Origin: Pelagomonas calceolata | Lineage: Eukaryota > Sar > Pelagophyceae > Pelagomonadales > Pelagomonadaceae | DNA length: 64,000 nt | Direction of reading: 5' to 3' | Assembly (NCBI GenBank): GCA_918797485.1 | Contig: CAKKNE010000001.1 | Span: 5,456,001 to 5,520,000 of the forward strand | Shown here: piece after piece, positions 46,001-56,264 of the stretch | How the letters are laid out: every line of letters starts with the position of its first letter | Position numbering within the stretch: position 1 is the first letter of the stretch | Program-made: the position numbers and the translations under genes | Notes under the pieces: generated by a model | The model's input: the letters and a program-made list of their open reading frames with translations, nothing else | Database searches by the model: none | What the model was told of the DNA's origin: nothing

Positions 46001-49000
46001 TGGTACCGCTGGTTCTGGCCAACACGGCGGCGTTCTCGCCGAGAGGGGACTTGGTGCAGAATTCTCGTGCGCCCCCGATTCACTGTTCGAATTGCCCACA
46101 GGCCGATGCCGACGCCGCAGCCGACGCCGCACCCGTCGTGGCAGCCAACGCCTCGGCCTACGCCGCACCCGACTCCGCACCCTTCGTGGCAGCCATCGCC
46201 TCGGCCTACGTCGCGGCCATCGCCGTCGCCCACCGTCGTGCCGGGCAGCCCGACGGCGCGCCCTGTCTTCAACCCGACGCCAAGGCCTACATCTCGACCA
46301 ACTCCCCAGCCCACAGCAAATCCTACGCCCCGACCGACGCCCATGCCGACTCCCGCGCCGAGCGCACGCCCTACGCCTGGGCCAACGCCGAAACCGACGT
46401 CGTCGCCGACCCGGCGGCCTACACCGCGGCCCACGCCGATTCCGTCGCCCCTGCCGTCGCGGCCGCCGACACCCGCGCCGTTGCCGGCTCCGTCGCTCAG
46501 GCCCACGCCGCGGCCGACGCCGCGCCCGACCTTTACTCCGACGCCGGCGCCGTCACCGGTGCCCGGAAGTCCGACGCAGCGGCCGACGCCCAGACCTACG
46601 CCGAGGCCTACTCCAGCGCCTACGTCGAGGCCGACGACGCCGGCCCCAACGCCGACCCAGATGGTCGTCCAGATTACATCGTCAGTGACGCTCGAGGGCA
46701 TCGTCGCCGTCGTTTTCAATGCCGACAAGGACGGCATGCAAGCTGCGTTTGCGCAGTCGATCATCGACAGCGTCGGCGGGCTCTTCGAAGAGATCATCGA
46801 AATCGAGGCCACCGAGCAGCGACGGCGCTTGCAAACAACGTATTCGCCGACAGCTGCGCCGACGTCCATGCAAGACGAGGAGGAGGACGAGGAGGAGGAA
46901 GACGTCGTCGAAATATCATACACGGGCGTCGCGCGCGTCGACGGCACCGACGGCGAGGCTGCCTCGGCGGATTTGTTGGAGCAATCTATGGACGCAATGA
47001 CGTTAGCGATCTATGATGGTAGTTTCTTGGCCACGCTGCAGGCCTCAGACCCTGCGTTCTCTGCCGTGGCCGTAGACGTCGACGCGACGCAAGCGGCGAT
47101 CGAGGCGGCGTCATATACGTTCGTCTTCCTGACGCCGGGGCCCACCGCCGCGCCTACGCTGGGCCCGACCCCGAGAATCACGTTTCCCGGAGCGGCCGAA
47201 AGCTCGTTTGACCCGCCCACGAACTCCAGCGCCAGCGGTTCCGGCACCGGCCCTGCTCTGGCGTCTACCCATATCATATTGATTGCCGTCGGTGGCGCTG
47301 TGCTTTTCTTGATAATGATCGGGTCGGCCGTGACTGTGTGGCGCCGCGAGCACGCGAGGCAGCAGCCCAAGCGGCCGACGGACGAAGCCATCGACGTCGA
47401 ACTCGGATCAAATGAGGCGGCGCTGGAGCGCCACCGGGACGTGACCAAAGTCGTGGCAACGGGCATGAGCCTCGTGAACACGCTGCTCACAGCGGGTTCT
47501 CTCGTGCCCTTCGTCGGAGACATCGCCGAGGTCGCGAACGAGTTCTTTGGCTCCGCCAGCGAATTTGGGGACAAGGCGGACGACGTCGTCACCGCGGCGC
47601 GGCGCGTCGTGGAGGTGCTGCAGCTGGTAGACCTCATGACGAAGAACGCGGACTCGCTGATAGAAGGCAAGGATATCGTGGAGGCGCGGATGCGGCAACT
47701 GCTAGAGCTGCTGCAATCTTTCCACGCCGCCGTGCGGGCCTTTGGCACGCGGGGCTGGTTTAAGAGAATGTGGACGATCCGCGAACACGTTGACTCGTTG
47801 TCGGAGCTGGATCGCGACATCAAGCTGCAGCTCGAGATGTTTCGAGACGCCTACCGGCTCGCGGTGGACAATGTTTACCTGGAGCGAACCTACAGGATCG
47901 AGCAGGCCATTGAGCGGCTTGTGGCCGAGAGAGTGCAGACGACCGGCGAGTCCAAAGCGACGGCCGTCGAGGCGCTGTCCAAGGACGCGGCGACAGTCGA
48001 GGCCGTCGGCGCGCACCTGCCGGCAGAGGAGTTCGCCGCCGAGCTACGAGAGTTCCACATACAGCTCCGGGCCGACGTGAAGGAGCTGCTGCGCCGCGAC
48101 TCGTCCCTCCGGAAGAAGCTGTTGCGTCGCGATTCGTCGCTGAAAAAGAGGCTGGGCAGCCTCGCCAACTCGCTGACGAAGAAGACCCAAGCGGAGACCG
48201 TGCGGTCACTCAAAAGCGACACGCTGGCGCAGCTCGAGGTTACCTTGGATAGCGTGGAGGACGTGCCCTTCGCACAGGGCGGCCAGGGCGAGGTTTTTAA
48301 CGGAACTTTGGCCGGTGAAGAAGTATGCCTGAAGAAAGTGTCGCTGGTCGGGTGCACCGCGGCCGGGCGCGAGCGGCTGCTGCGCCAGTTCAAGACGGAG
48401 CTTCTTATTATGGCGCGCTTGCATTCGCCGCGGACGGTCCGCGTCCTCGGCGTCGTCAGCACAGACCCGCGGTATCTCGGACTCGTCATGGAGTACATGT
48501 CGGGAGGCAGCGTGCGCAACGCGCTCGACTCCGGCTTGGGCTTGGCGGCCGACGTGCGGCGGACGTGGTGCTCCGACATCGCCGCGGGTATGCGCTACTT
48601 GTACGCGCAAGGCGTCGAGCACCGGGATCTCAAGTGCGCGAACTGCTTGCTCACGGCGGAAGGCAGGGTGAAAGTTGTGGACTTCGGGCTCGCGCGCTGC
48701 GAGGAGCTGCGCACCCAGCTCACGTCGACGATCGCGATGCACCTCAAAGGCACGCCGGCGTTCATGGCCCCGGAACTTTTGGAAGACCAGACGTTCACGG
48801 AGAAGTCTGACGTGTATTCCTACGCCATCGTGCTGTGGGAGATTTACGACCGAGGCATCCCGTGGTCGGGCCTCATGCCGGCCCAGATCATTTCCAAGGT
48901 GATCGTCAAGCACGCGCGGCCGCCGGTGCCCAAGGGCATGCCCGCCAACCTCCGCACCCTGATGTGCCGCTGCTGGGCCCACAAACCCGACAAGCGGCCA

Positions 49001-49294
49001 ACCTTCGCCGAGGTCGTCAAGGAGGTCGCGGTGCCGACGCCGCGCCGGCCGAGCTTGAGTTCGTTCGCGGCCACGGCCGCGCCCGGGCTGGCCCGGGACG
49101 AGACGCCGTCGGGGCAGGGTCCGACGCGCTCGCTCGGGAGCGGCGTCCTCGACAGGCTCCGCGGCGTCTTTACTCCGTCGCGCGAGGCCGCGGCCGACGC
49201 GCCGCCGCCGCCGCCGCCGCCGCCTGGCGCGACGGTCTCGGCGGGCGAGTCCGTCGACGTCATGGAGCTGTCTATTGATGGTGTGGATTGCTGA
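43001..49294 (+). CDS. Receptor-like kinase: BspA-type repeats, Pro-Thr stalk, TM, MLKL-like bundle, TKL kinase (two exons)
   Basis: join(43001..45891, 46102..49294), 2027 residues from the first ATG; the true start may be later. Two DUF285/BspA-type arrays (about 43740-44560 and 44780-45440) repeat units like FNQDISxW and VTxMxxMF. A Pro-Thr stalk, a SEA-like stretch with an acidic insert, and one membrane helix ([20 protein letters not shown], near 47280) follow. Inside, a four-helix bundle (about 47430-47960; [20 protein letters not shown]) resembles the HeLo/MLKL N-terminal bundle. The kinase (48260-49035) keeps [19 protein letters not shown] and APELL, so it should be active and of TKL type. 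I infer a surface receptor. Confidence 0.85.
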   Translation: MKNKDSANTATGAAAVAPSPPPRGPKNAAAARGMANGASDRVGAAAARTIGRCSTAALFAAACVYTVSSGSVVLVLSALTATHATMAAAVKKKGGFCSQIWNSTLNSAAFWAFAARTTATRCSGEWSGLLGAASSLGEDNSWRSLGAAAASACVWAFFCAVAALLLLAAALNDFRSSARCAAWRKCVALLALPDLAAARLGPANASVAPFSERFAQARRKLTMTDSNIYTAVTAWLADATAAEAVYGHISTWETSGVTDMSELFCAGDYCDYYNSGAASFNEDIGAWDTSGVTTMREMFRGASAFNRDISSWQVGSVTSMAHLFLLASSFNQDIGSWAVDSVTEMSGVFWYASSFNQDISGWNVQSVTKMSAMFHHASSFDQDISEWDTSSVTNTDSMFDGASVFNQNIGGWTVQSVTSMRDMFAHTPAFNQDIGDWDVDNVYMMDWMFAEASAFNQDISAWVTSSVTRMPLMFSGASAFNQDISAWDVSGVTYMSFMFSGASAFDQDLGWCVDEDVFDPHDRGYDIHDAFFNTPCASTSCGVSEKDESGICPTPQPTPQPTPRPTVNNVMTDSNIYTARDAWFADPTAAEATYGHISMWDTSGVTDMETLFCVSPSPSNWAANCNAAAASFNEDISAWDTSSVTKMSYMFYDAEDFDQPIGGWAVNQVTDMSYMFYNARSFDQPLGAWQVDNVENMLALFKKARSFNQPINDWSVDSVTDMGGIFHTADGFNQPLSAWEVGNVENMDGMFIYARAFNQPISGWSVESVTHMGYMFAEASAFNQPLGDWNLLDGVSMTNMFRDAEAFDQDLGWCVADGVFDPDDRGYDIHTAFENTPCASTSCGVSEKDESGICPTPHPTPQPTPHPTPHPTPQPTPHPTPHPTPHPSWQPTRRPTPHPTPHPTPHPSWQPTPRPTSLPTPQPSPRPSLPPTLRPTPQPSWQPTPRPTSHPTPMPTPQPTPGPTQVPVHKSNRRRLAARLKKHDLNAIDATPARWRGVVVWYRWFWPTRRRSRREGTWCRILVRPRFTVRIAHRPMPTPQPTPHPSWQPTPRPTPHPTPHPSWQPSPRPTSRPSPSPTVVPGSPTARPVFNPTPRPTSRPTPQPTANPTPRPTPMPTPAPSARPTPGPTPKPTSSPTRRPTPRPTPIPSPLPSRPPTPAPLPAPSLRPTPRPTPRPTFTPTPAPSPVPGSPTQRPTPRPTPRPTPAPTSRPTTPAPTPTQMVVQITSSVTLEGIVAVVFNADKDGMQAAFAQSIIDSVGGLFEEIIEIEATEQRRRLQTTYSPTAAPTSMQDEEEDEEEEDVVEISYTGVARVDGTDGEAASADLLEQSMDAMTLAIYDGSFLATLQASDPAFSAVAVDVDATQAAIEAASYTFVFLTPGPTAAPTLGPTPRITFPGAAESSFDPPTNSSASGSGTGPALASTHIILIAVGGAVLFLIMIGSAVTVWRREHARQQPKRPTDEAIDVELGSNEAALERHRDVTKVVATGMSLVNTLLTAGSLVPFVGDIAEVANEFFGSASEFGDKADDVVTAARRVVEVLQLVDLMTKNADSLIEGKDIVEARMRQLLELLQSFHAAVRAFGTRGWFKRMWTIREHVDSLSELDRDIKLQLEMFRDAYRLAVDNVYLERTYRIEQAIERLVAERVQTTGESKATAVEALSKDAATVEAVGAHLPAEEFAAELREFHIQLRADVKELLRRDSSLRKKLLRRDSSLKKRLGSLANSLTKKTQAETVRSLKSDTLAQLEVTLDSVEDVPFAQGGQGEVFNGTLAGEEVCLKKVSLVGCTAAGRERLLRQFKTELLIMARLHSPRTVRVLGVVSTDPRYLGLVMEYMSGGSVRNALDSGLGLAADVRRTWCSDIAAGMRYLYAQGVEHRDLKCANCLLTAEGRVKVVDFGLARCEELRTQLTSTIAMHLKGTPAFMAPELLEDQTFTEKSDVYSYAIVLWEIYDRGIPWSGLMPAQIISKVIVKHARPPVPKGMPANLRTLMCRCWAHKPDKRPTFAEVVKEVAVPTPRRPSLSSFAATAAPGLARDETPSGQGPTRSLGSGVLDRLRGVFTPSREAAADAPPPPPPPPGATVSAGESVDVMELSIDGVDC
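45560..46663 (+). repeat. Pro-Thr coding repeat array interrupted by an introner
   Basis: Imperfect tandem units coding PTPxPTP, PTPHPSW and PTPRPT, with DNA words such as CCGACGCCGCACCC. It is a coding low-complexity stalk. The introner at 45892-46101 splits it. Confidence 0.9.
45892..46101 (+). mobile_element. Introner element with GC donor inside the Pro-Thr stalk
   Basis: Target copies GCAAGTGC (45892-45899) and GCCGATGC (46102-46109) match at 5 of 8. The left end CGGTGCATAAATC resembles the 52-bp introner at 52800, and the right end is AATTGCCCACAG. The inside has ACGCCATCGACGCGACG, GCTCGATGGCGTGG and GACTTGGTGCAGAATTCTCG. It is 210 nt, stop-free and in frame, so translation of genomic DNA shows 70 foreign residues in the repeat. 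Confidence 0.85.
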
Positions 49295-49375
49295 TTCCGC
49301 CACCTCCTGCCCTTGGAGTAAAACAGAATAGTGTGACCCCGGCGGGCGAGCGTTCGAACACAGGGGGCTATATCA

Positions 49376-50062
49376 CTAGAACCGAACCTTAAGGTACACG
49401 ACGAACGCGACGACGGCGCCGAGGCATATGAGCGGCGCGTACTGCTGCCACGCGACCATCAAACTAAACTTCTTCGCGCCCCACTTGTACTTGCCCGCCT
49501 CGGACCGGAGCGTCTGCGACGTCTCCACGAGCGCGTCGAGGCGCTCGCCCCGGTTGAGCACCTCGTCGATGTTCCGCCGCATGATGCTGTGGATGTCCGC
49601 GAGGTCCGCGTCGAGCTGAGACGCCGCGCCCACCCGTCGCGGGTCGGCGTACTGCCGCCGCTTCGCCTGGAGCCGCCGGTCGAACTGGATGTACGCGTAG
49701 GGCCGGCCGACCGTCGCGACCGCCTGCCGCCAGTCGCCGCCGTTGCATGTATTTGTAACTTCCTGGACGAACTCCTGCGCGACCTCGCCCAAATAGCGGA
49801 AGATCGCCCGCTTCGGGTAGCTCTTGGGCGTCATCGCGAGGTAGACGACCGCGTCGGAGATGACGTAGTGGAACGCAAAGGGCCCGCTGTCGATGGAGCA
49901 CTTCGACGGCGAGCGCTCCGTGAGGCCCGCGAGGATCTGTTTGGCCTGGCTCTTGTAGACGTCCATCGTCTCCTGGCTGTCGCTGGAGCGCATCGGGTCC
50001 GTCGACGCGACCAGCAACATGCCGTCGGCGACGCGCGCGATGAAGCAGAGGTTGACGCCCAT
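49376..50062 (-). CDS. SEC22: Sec22-type R-SNARE
   Basis: 228 residues from the ATG at 50062, the usual Sec22 length. An N-terminal longin domain (about 1-125: NLCFIARVADGMLLVAS, FHYVISDAVVYLAMT, AIFRYLGEVAQEFV) is followed by the SNARE helix (about 137-195) with the central Arg in IMRRNIDEVLNRGERLDAL, and a C-terminal membrane anchor (APLICLGAVVAFVVYLKV). Sec22 acts in ER-Golgi vesicle fusion. The frame is open about 100 residues further upstream, but that part has no SNARE character and contains the promoter. Confidence 0.95.
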   Translation of the reverse strand: MGVNLCFIARVADGMLLVASTDPMRSSDSQETMDVYKSQAKQILAGLTERSPSKCSIDSGPFAFHYVISDAVVYLAMTPKSYPKRAIFRYLGEVAQEFVQEVTNTCNGGDWRQAVATVGRPYAYIQFDRRLQAKRRQYADPRRVGAASQLDADLADIHSIMRRNIDEVLNRGERLDALVETSQTLRSEAGKYKWGAKKFSLMVAWQQYAPLICLGAVVAFVVYLKVRF

Positions 50063-50297
50063 CGTGTTGTGTTTTTTTTGTTTTCGACCGGTGCTCTTGC
50101 AGATCAGCGGCGCCGATACGTGACGGCGCGCGTCGACGGCGTATAGATCCAGCCGCAAGAGGAGGCTGGTAGTCGCGCTTTCGCAAATCCGCAGCAGGGA
50201 AAAGGCTGTCGCAGCAACGCTCGTAGCACCTGGCTGCTGCAAATCACACGTTCGGTGCTCAAAAACACGCGGCACTGGAATTTTTGGAGGCGCGCGA

Positions 50298-50321
50298 GCT
50301 AGCGGCCAGTAAGACACTAGC
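50298..50321 (+). promoter_or_regulatory. Shared promoter element, copy 8
   Basis: GCTAGCGGCC, A, GTAAGACACTAGC. It lies between the divergent Sec22 start (235 bp) and the HEAT-protein start (155 bp). Nothing else gene-like is seen in 50063-50476. Confidence 0.65.
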
Positions 50322-50476
50322 GTCCGCAAAAAGCCTAAAACAGCACCGCTACTGCTCGCAGAGCTCACAATTTATCGTTCTTACAGACGCTACACACCAC
50401 AGAGAACGCGGTGCATCGGTGCGGCCCAGCTCTTACAGCTCCAGGACGCAACAAGCACCGCTCGCCGCCAAGCACC

Positions 50477-53278
50477 ATGGTTGTCTCCGGCGTAAAAGAG
50501 CGCACGCCTTCGACAAGAAGCAGCGCGCCGCCGCGCCCGCCCCCAGGCGGCGGAGGCTTCCCGACGCGGCGCTGGACGCCGACGCCGCGCGCCGAGAAGC
50601 CGCCGCCGCCCGCGAGTGCGCGTCCAATCAAGCCGACGGACGACGCGGGCCGCAAGGTCGCCGCCATGTCGCCGGATGAAGTAAGAGACGCGCTCGACGA
50701 CGTGCGCGCGACGCTGAGCCCGGCGAACGTCGAGTTTCTGCGGAAGCGCGGCGCCGCGAAGCTCCAACGACCGCGGCTGCCGCCGGCCCCGAAGCCGCGG
50801 CCCCTGCCGCCGGGCACCATGCCCACGAACGACGCCGAGCTCGCGGCCGCCTGCGCGGCGCTGCCGCCGACCGAACGCGCCAAGCTTGACTGGACGGCCG
50901 AGGCCGACGACGACGACGCCGCGAAGAGCGCCTCGGCGCTCAGCGAGGCCTTCGTGGCCGCTCAAAAAGATTTGACCGTGACGCAGCGGCGCGCGGCCTT
51001 CTCCACCTTGGTGAGGGAGGTCGTCCTCGAGGGCGCCATGACTTTTGCAGATGCGCCTCTTCGATTGCTCGAGGCGCTGGCGCGCGGTCTGGCGGACAAG
51101 GGGAAGTACAAGCGGGAGAACGGCCGCGACGCCGTGTCAGGATTGATCACGTTGTTAAGGCGGTCGCCGGACTACGTTCCTTCAACCAAGGACGACGCGC
51201 GGGCCTTCGCTGGACATGCCTGGGACGCCGCGGCCGTCCAGGGCCTGATCCAGCAGGGGACGAGCGACGCGCTCGCGGTCGTCGCGCGGGCCGCGCTGAT
51301 GTCGGAACCGGCGGCGGCGAAGTTGGTCGACGGGGGCGCCTCGGCGGCAGCCGTCCGGGCCTGCGTTGGTGGCGACGCGAACGGCGCGCTGGCCGCGGCG
51401 GCGCTCGTCGAGCGCGGCGCGCCCGTGAGCGACGCGCGGGCCGCCATGGCGGCGTGTGTGTCGCACGAGGTCGACGCCTGGGCCCTCGCGGCCGCGACGC
51501 TCGCCGCGGCCTTCGCGCGGCGCGCCCCGGCGGACGGCGAGTGGCCCGCCGCGCGCGTCGCGGCGCGGGCCGCGGCCGCGTCAAATGCCGCGCCCGCGGG
51601 CCTCGTCGCGGCCGCGCTCCTGCGCAAGTGTTGTAGGGGAGGCACGGTGGCCGAGGCCGACGCCGCGGACGTTTTGATGGAGCGTCTCGCGGCCTGCGAC
51701 GATCCTACGACCTTGACGGCCTTCTGCCGCGCGGCACACGCGTCGGCGGCCGCGCGGAGCGACTACGCGCGGGCCCTCGCGGCGTTGGCGCGAGGTACCG
51801 GGGCGCTGGCGCCGGTTCTAGAAAGGTGCGAGGCCGGAGCCGCCGACGACGACGACTGGGCCGCGGCGCGCGCGGCCTGCGCGCTCGCGGCGGCGGCGGC
51901 GGCGCGCCTGCCTCAAAAGACGGCGGCCGCGCTGGGCAACGCGCGCGCGGCGTTCGCGGCGACCGCGCGCGCGTCCGAGCGGCGCGCCTGCCGCGACGCC
52001 GTCGCGGCCTTCTACGACGACGCGACCGACGCCCCGGCCAAGCAAAGCGAGGCCGACGACGACGTCCTCGTTGACGACGCGGCCGACGACCGCCGGGGCG
52101 CCTTCCACGCGGCTCACTGCGTCCCCGGTCTGTGTGGAAATCAAGAGATTGCCACGCCATCGAACAGGTGTCGCGTTGATGGCGTGGGGCGTCCGAAATT
52201 TGATTTCCACACAGGTCCTGGCGCGCCGGTTACGCGAGGCGGACGCGGTCTCATTTGCATTGATGGCGCCGTGCGCCTGCCGGCAGGCGCGCTACGCGGA
52301 GCGTTGCGTTGCTGAGAGTGAGCAGGAGGATCCGGGCCTGCAGAACCGCTGCGCGGCCGCGCTGCGCGGCGGCGCTCTGCCTTTTCCCCCGGCCTGGGCC
52401 CTCGCCGCGAGCGATGCCGCGCCCCCGGCGAGCTATGTCGCCGCCTGTGTGGAAATCAAAATTTTACGGCGCGTTACGCCATCGACGCGACGCCTGCTCG
52501 ATGGCGTGGCGATGCCGGTTCCTCACCGCTCGACCGAGCCAGGACGGCCGCTTCATCGCCGAAAAATGACTTGGTGAAGAATTGTCGGGTGCACTCGACG
52601 CACTGGTTGATTTCCACACAGGTCGCCGCGGTCCCGCGCGGCGCACTACTCGCCCACGCACTGCGCCGCGCTGCGCGTCCCTCCGTGGACGTGGAATCCT
52701 TGCTCACGGACACTGTGGCTCGTCTGATAGATGAAGACGTCGTAGAGGGCGCCGCCTTTCTCCATGAGTGGGTCCAGGGCGAGGCCACCAAGTCGCCGGC
52801 AGTGCACAAATCAAAATGTCGCGACGCGTCTCCACATTCATTTGCGCACAGGTCGCCGGAGAGCAGGCGTGACGCCGCGTTCGGTGCTACCATCGAGCGC
52901 CTCAACGGTTTGGTATTGGCGGAGTTTCCCGCCTCCACAAAGTCGGCGCGCCTCGCGCTGGGCCTGCTCCTCCAACCAATATTCCCGCCGGGCGTGCGTG
53001 CGGCCGTGTGGCGCGTATGCGGCCTAGCAGGCACGGCAGCGCACCTTCGCGTAGACGTCGAAGCGTGCGCCTGCTCCGCCGAGGACGCGGAGCTGCTCGT
53101 GGACGACGTGCTGTTGTGTTTGAAGCACGATCCACCGGCCGACGCGCCCTGTGTGCTACTGGCGAAGCAACACCTCGCCGCCTTCCTGCGCGCCGCGCCC
53201 GAGGGATCCTTCGCGCGGGAAAGCCGCGCGGAGCTTCTCCGGGACAGTGGGGCTGGATGGGCTGTGCGACGTGATTGA
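50477..53278 (+). CDS. GCN1-like HEAT-repeat protein, four exons, 3' end disrupted
   Basis: join(50477..52120, 52215..52436, 52622..52791, 52852..53278), 820 residues to the first stop. After a Pro-rich head, MSPDEVRDALDDVRATLSP resembles the short N-terminal motif of RPAP1. Ala-rich paired helices of HEAT type fill the rest (RLLEALARGLADKGKYKREN, AVWRVCGLAG, LLVDDVLLCLKHD). The middle resembles the N-terminal half of GCN1, the ribosome-bound activator of GCN2. GCN1 proteins run to about 2,600 residues, so most of the length, including the eEF3-like part, is missing. Three introners lie within 750 bp. The reading frame is lost near 53250 although similarity continues. Confidence 0.6.
52121..52214 (+). 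mobile_element. Introner element 1 in the HEAT gene
   Basis: 94 nt, GTCCCCGG... with the terminus CTGTGTGGAAATCAAG from 52130 and TTTGATTTCCACACAG at the right. The right target is GTCCTGGC, so the duplication is worn. Phase 0. The core has CCACGCCATCGAACAG and GTTGATGGCGTGG. Confidence 0.88.
52437..52621 (+). mobile_element. Introner element 2 in the HEAT gene
   Basis: Exact 8-bp duplication GTCGCCGC (52437-52444 and 52622-52629). Termini CTGTGTGGAAATCAAA and TTGATTTCCACACAG. At 185 nt it shares an extended interior (GACTTGGTGAAGAATTGTCG) with the introner in the kinase gene. Phase 0. Confidence 0.95.
52792..52851 (+). mobile_element. Mini-introner of 52 bp in the HEAT gene
   Basis: Exact duplication GTCGCCGG (52792-52799 and 52852-52859) around a 52-bp element from CAGTGCACAAATC to CATTTGCGCACAG, whose ends are imperfect inverses. 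The intron is 60 nt, in frame and stop-free; its removal joins EATK to SPESRR. The termini differ from the CTGTGTGG family. Confidence 0.9.
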
Positions 53279-53460
53279 TGATGAGGAGCCTTTGAAATGG
53301 TCCTTGGACGTCGACCCTTGACGCCTCAAGCGGCGATCCCGTTCATCACGTCCCACCTCCAAAGCGACGACAAGGGCCTGCGGCCAGCGGTCTACGACGC
53401 GTGCGCCGAGGTCGTGAAGGAGTCCCGGGAGGAAGTAGATATTTTGCCATTATTTATTAC
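53250..53460 (+). pseudogene. Frame-shifted continuation of the HEAT gene
   Basis: GLDGLCDVIDDEEPLKWSLD lies in one frame (about 53253-53314) and RPLTPQAAIPFITSHLQ with GLRPAVYDACAEVVKE in another (about 53312-53458). Both fit the next HEAT helices. Each switch amounts to one extra base, the first beside a GGGG run, so assembly errors or real decay would both explain it. Beyond about 53460 the similarity stops. Confidence 0.55.
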
Positions 53461-53540
53461 TCACAACACTAAAGTTAGTCTGCGAATTGAAGCGTGCCAC
53501 CCACAGGCGCGTCGCGTTGCCGGACGAGGCGTGGCCGACT

Positions 53541-55439
53541 CTAGAGATTCCACTTGAACGGATTCGGCCCGTACTCCTTCTCGAAGGCCGCGGCGACGAC
53601 CTCGCCGTGGTCCGTTTTGTAGCCCGTTTTGTAAAGCGGGTTCGCGAGGTAGTCGCGGCAATACTCCTCCAGGCCTAATATCTTCATCCACTCGTAGCCG
53701 CTCGCGTAGCGATTCTCGACCTCGGGCAGCAGCCCGCGAAATCCGACCTCGCGGTACCACTTGCCGTCGTCCTTGCCCTGTACCGTGGCCAGACCGATGT
53801 GGTCGATGACCATCTCGATGACGCCGCGGTCCAGGAACTTCGCCGAGAAGCGGCCGCAAGCGTGTTTAACAAAAGACGCCGCGCGCTTGAACGTGAGGCC
53901 CGGGTAGCGCTCCTGCAGCAGCGCCAGTCGCACCGCGTCCGGGCCCTCCAACTCCACTTCGTCGTCGCTCAGAGCTTGCATGGCGCCCTTCAGCAGCACG
54001 CGCCGGATGCGGTCCACCTCCAACCCTTGCTGCTCCGTCCGACTCATCCGATGCCACGTGATAGGGTCGACTTCGAATTTCAATCTAAATACAGTGCGCC
54101 CGCGTGGGTCGTGGCACAACGCGCTGGGGATGTAGGCGTCTATGTACGCGCGCACGGCGGCGTTCTTCGAGTCCAGGTAGAACTCGATGCCCGGGAACCG
54201 CTTGTTCAACGCCTCGTCGCAGAGGCGCCTAATTAAGAGCTTCCGAACGGCCAGCACGGCGCCCTTCCAGCCGCCGTCGACGTGGTCGATGTTCGTCTTC
54301 CGCGGCTGGCCCTTGAAACACGGCAAATCAGATGGCGCCACCGGTGAGACGAACTGGCGTCGGCCATCAAATGTTTTAATTTTGACCAGCGCGGACCCAT
54401 CTAAATCCTCGAACGGCGCCGCGAGCGCGTCCAGGATGTCGTCGCATTTCGCAATCTGATATTTCAACGACTCCTTAGAATTGCCGTAGTACGTCTTCTT
54501 GTCTTGCAGCAGCTGCTTCTCCACCAGCTCGCGGATCAAACTGGAGTACGCGGCGTCGTCGCCGTAGCGCACCCGCTCCTCGCGTCCCCTAGTACCGCCG
54601 TTGAAGCCGTTCGCCTTCGAGAGCTGCAACATATTGTCGTAGGCCTCGTGTTCGGCCTTGTAGAGGTTTCTTGCCAATAAGCTAAAAGCGGCCGCGACGG
54701 CCCAGTCCGCCTTCATCTTGTCCGTCGTGCAGTGTTTCTTGCGCATATCCTCGAGGCTAAGGCCATCCGGGATGTCGCCCTCGTAGAAGGTAAGCGCCCT
54801 TCCTGGCTGGCCCGACTTCGGCGACACAATATCAAACGGCGGACACGCCTTGCTGCCGTCCCAGTCGTTCTCCATGTCCTGCCACCGCGTGAGGTCCGTC
54901 CCCACTAAAGCTTTCCAGAAAGCCCGCTCCAATCGGGCCAACTCCTGTCTCGCCAGTCCTGATGCAGTAGCAGCACGCTGATGCTGAGACAACGTCGCGT
55001 CCGCCGCGATGGCCGGTGCGGGCGTCGGCACGACAACGGGAGCCGCTTCGGGCTGCACGGGCGCCGCGGCCTCGAGAGCGGGGTCCGTTTCCATGGCCCG
55101 CAGCTCCGTCTCGCGCTCGCGCTTCAGCTGCGCAGCGACGATGGCCTGGCCCTCCGGCGAAGCTCTTCGAACAAATCGCGTCTCGGGTTGCTCGCAGCCG
55201 CCGACGGGGCCCTCGACGGTCTCCGGGATATCAATTGACGCAACGTAAGCGTCGACGTCGGGGATTTTCTTCTGGTAGTTCGGCACGTTCCGCATCAAAT
55301 TCGCCAGATCATCGAGGAGGGTCGGAGGCGCTTCCATCGCGGTAATGAGCGACCGTTGGAGCGGGTGTCGGCGAGCAGCAGAGGCGCGGAGGATGCTGCA
55401 AGACGACCCCTTGGTCAGTAGGATACGGCGTAATAGCAT
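53541..55439 (-). CDS. Unrecognised protein with mitochondrial-type presequence
   Basis: 632 residues from the ATG at 55439. The first 34 residues (MLLRRILLTKGSSCSILRAS, then ARRHPLQRSL) are basic, hydroxylated and free of acid, a classic mitochondrial presequence. A second ATG at 55337 would start the mature part. The body is mixed alpha/beta with conserved-looking blocks: RWQDMENDWDGSKACPPFD, DWAVAAAFSLLARNLYKAE, GGWKGAVLAVRKLLIRRLC, and YASGYEWMKILGLEEYCRDY. I do not recognise the family. There are no membrane segments. It converges on the disrupted HEAT gene. Confidence 0.75.
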   Translation of the reverse strand: MLLRRILLTKGSSCSILRASAARRHPLQRSLITAMEAPPTLLDDLANLMRNVPNYQKKIPDVDAYVASIDIPETVEGPVGGCEQPETRFVRRASPEGQAIVAAQLKRERETELRAMETDPALEAAAPVQPEAAPVVVPTPAPAIAADATLSQHQRAATASGLARQELARLERAFWKALVGTDLTRWQDMENDWDGSKACPPFDIVSPKSGQPGRALTFYEGDIPDGLSLEDMRKKHCTTDKMKADWAVAAAFSLLARNLYKAEHEAYDNMLQLSKANGFNGGTRGREERVRYGDDAAYSSLIRELVEKQLLQDKKTYYGNSKESLKYQIAKCDDILDALAAPFEDLDGSALVKIKTFDGRRQFVSPVAPSDLPCFKGQPRKTNIDHVDGGWKGAVLAVRKLLIRRLCDEALNKRFPGIEFYLDSKNAAVRAYIDAYIPSALCHDPRGRTVFRLKFEVDPITWHRMSRTEQQGLEVDRIRRVLLKGAMQALSDDEVELEGPDAVRLALLQERYPGLTFKRAASFVKHACGRFSAKFLDRGVIEMVIDHIGLATVQGKDDGKWYREVGFRGLLPEVENRYASGYEWMKILGLEEYCRDYLANPLYKTGYKTDHGEVVAAAFEKEYGPNPFKWNL

Positions 55440-55553
55440 AATACGCCACAGCGGCGTTCGATCGGCGAGTCTGAGTTGCCTTGCTGCGTCGAGCTGCAAC
55501 GGAAGGCAGCTATGCGGCAGCGGCAACAAGCCACTTGTCCGCAACAAAGAGAG

Positions 55554-55575
55554 GCTAGCGTCGCTGACACACTAG
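55554..55575 (+). promoter_or_regulatory. Shared promoter element, variant copy 9
   Basis: GCTAGCGTCGC then TGACACACTAG. It is 114 bp before the mitochondrial-type gene (minus) and 156 bp before the ATG at 55732 (plus). Confidence 0.55.
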
Positions 55576-56264
55576 GATTGGCCTTGGATGCATCGGAAGC
55601 ACCCATGGACCTGTCCAGCGTGCTCGTGCATGAGTATGCCAAGGCGCCCGTTGAGATAGTGTCACCTGTGAGTGGGTCCTGTGACAGACCTGTGGCGACC
55701 CAATTATTGTGGGCTCATTGAGCATCATTTGATGCGTTTGCTATCAAAACTCGTACTCTCGTACGCCGCCGTCGCTACCGCGTTGACGAACGTGGGCTTC
55801 GGCGGCAAGAGAAAAAGCTACAAGCATCTCCAGGAGTTAGACCTGGGATTAGACTGCGACAGCCACCGCCTCGGCGCGGTAGCGATCGCATTTGTACTCG
55901 GCGCTCAAAACCTGGCGGCGATACCCGGCGGCGCGCCGAACCTCGCGCTCGCGCGGCTCGCCGGCTGGGAGTATTGGCTCCGCGGCGACGGTAACTCGCG
56001 AGGATGCTTCCTCCAGTCCTGTGCGACGCCGTGTCGTCGACGTATCTGCGAGCGCACGCGAACCGTCCACCCCCTCGCAGCATGGTCGGACCCGAATCCG
56101 AAAGGCATGGTCTGCATCATCCCGTCGTCGTTCATCGCCATCTGGAGCACGCTCTGGTACCAGAATTGGCCCGCGACGATGCCTGGCGGCGGAGCCGAAG
56201 TTCCAGGCGCCTTCGAATCGGATCCACGGATACGCCATCGCCACGATATTCGCCATCTACACAG

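Noticed and set aside
45560-46663. Possible CRISPR-like or satellite array
   Set aside because: The units are coding Pro-Thr repeats of uneven length with no unique spacers, in frame with the flanking domains.
45811-46947. Gly/Val-rich minus ORF of 378 codons
   Set aside because: It is the reverse reading of the Pro-Thr repeat array.
48206-49303. 365-codon minus ORF opposite the kinase domain
   Set aside because: Antisense of conserved kinase motifs; composition is Arg-rich noise.
50063-50368. N-terminal extension of Sec22
   Set aside because: The open frame continues upstream, but Sec22 has a standard start at 50062 and the region contains a promoter element.
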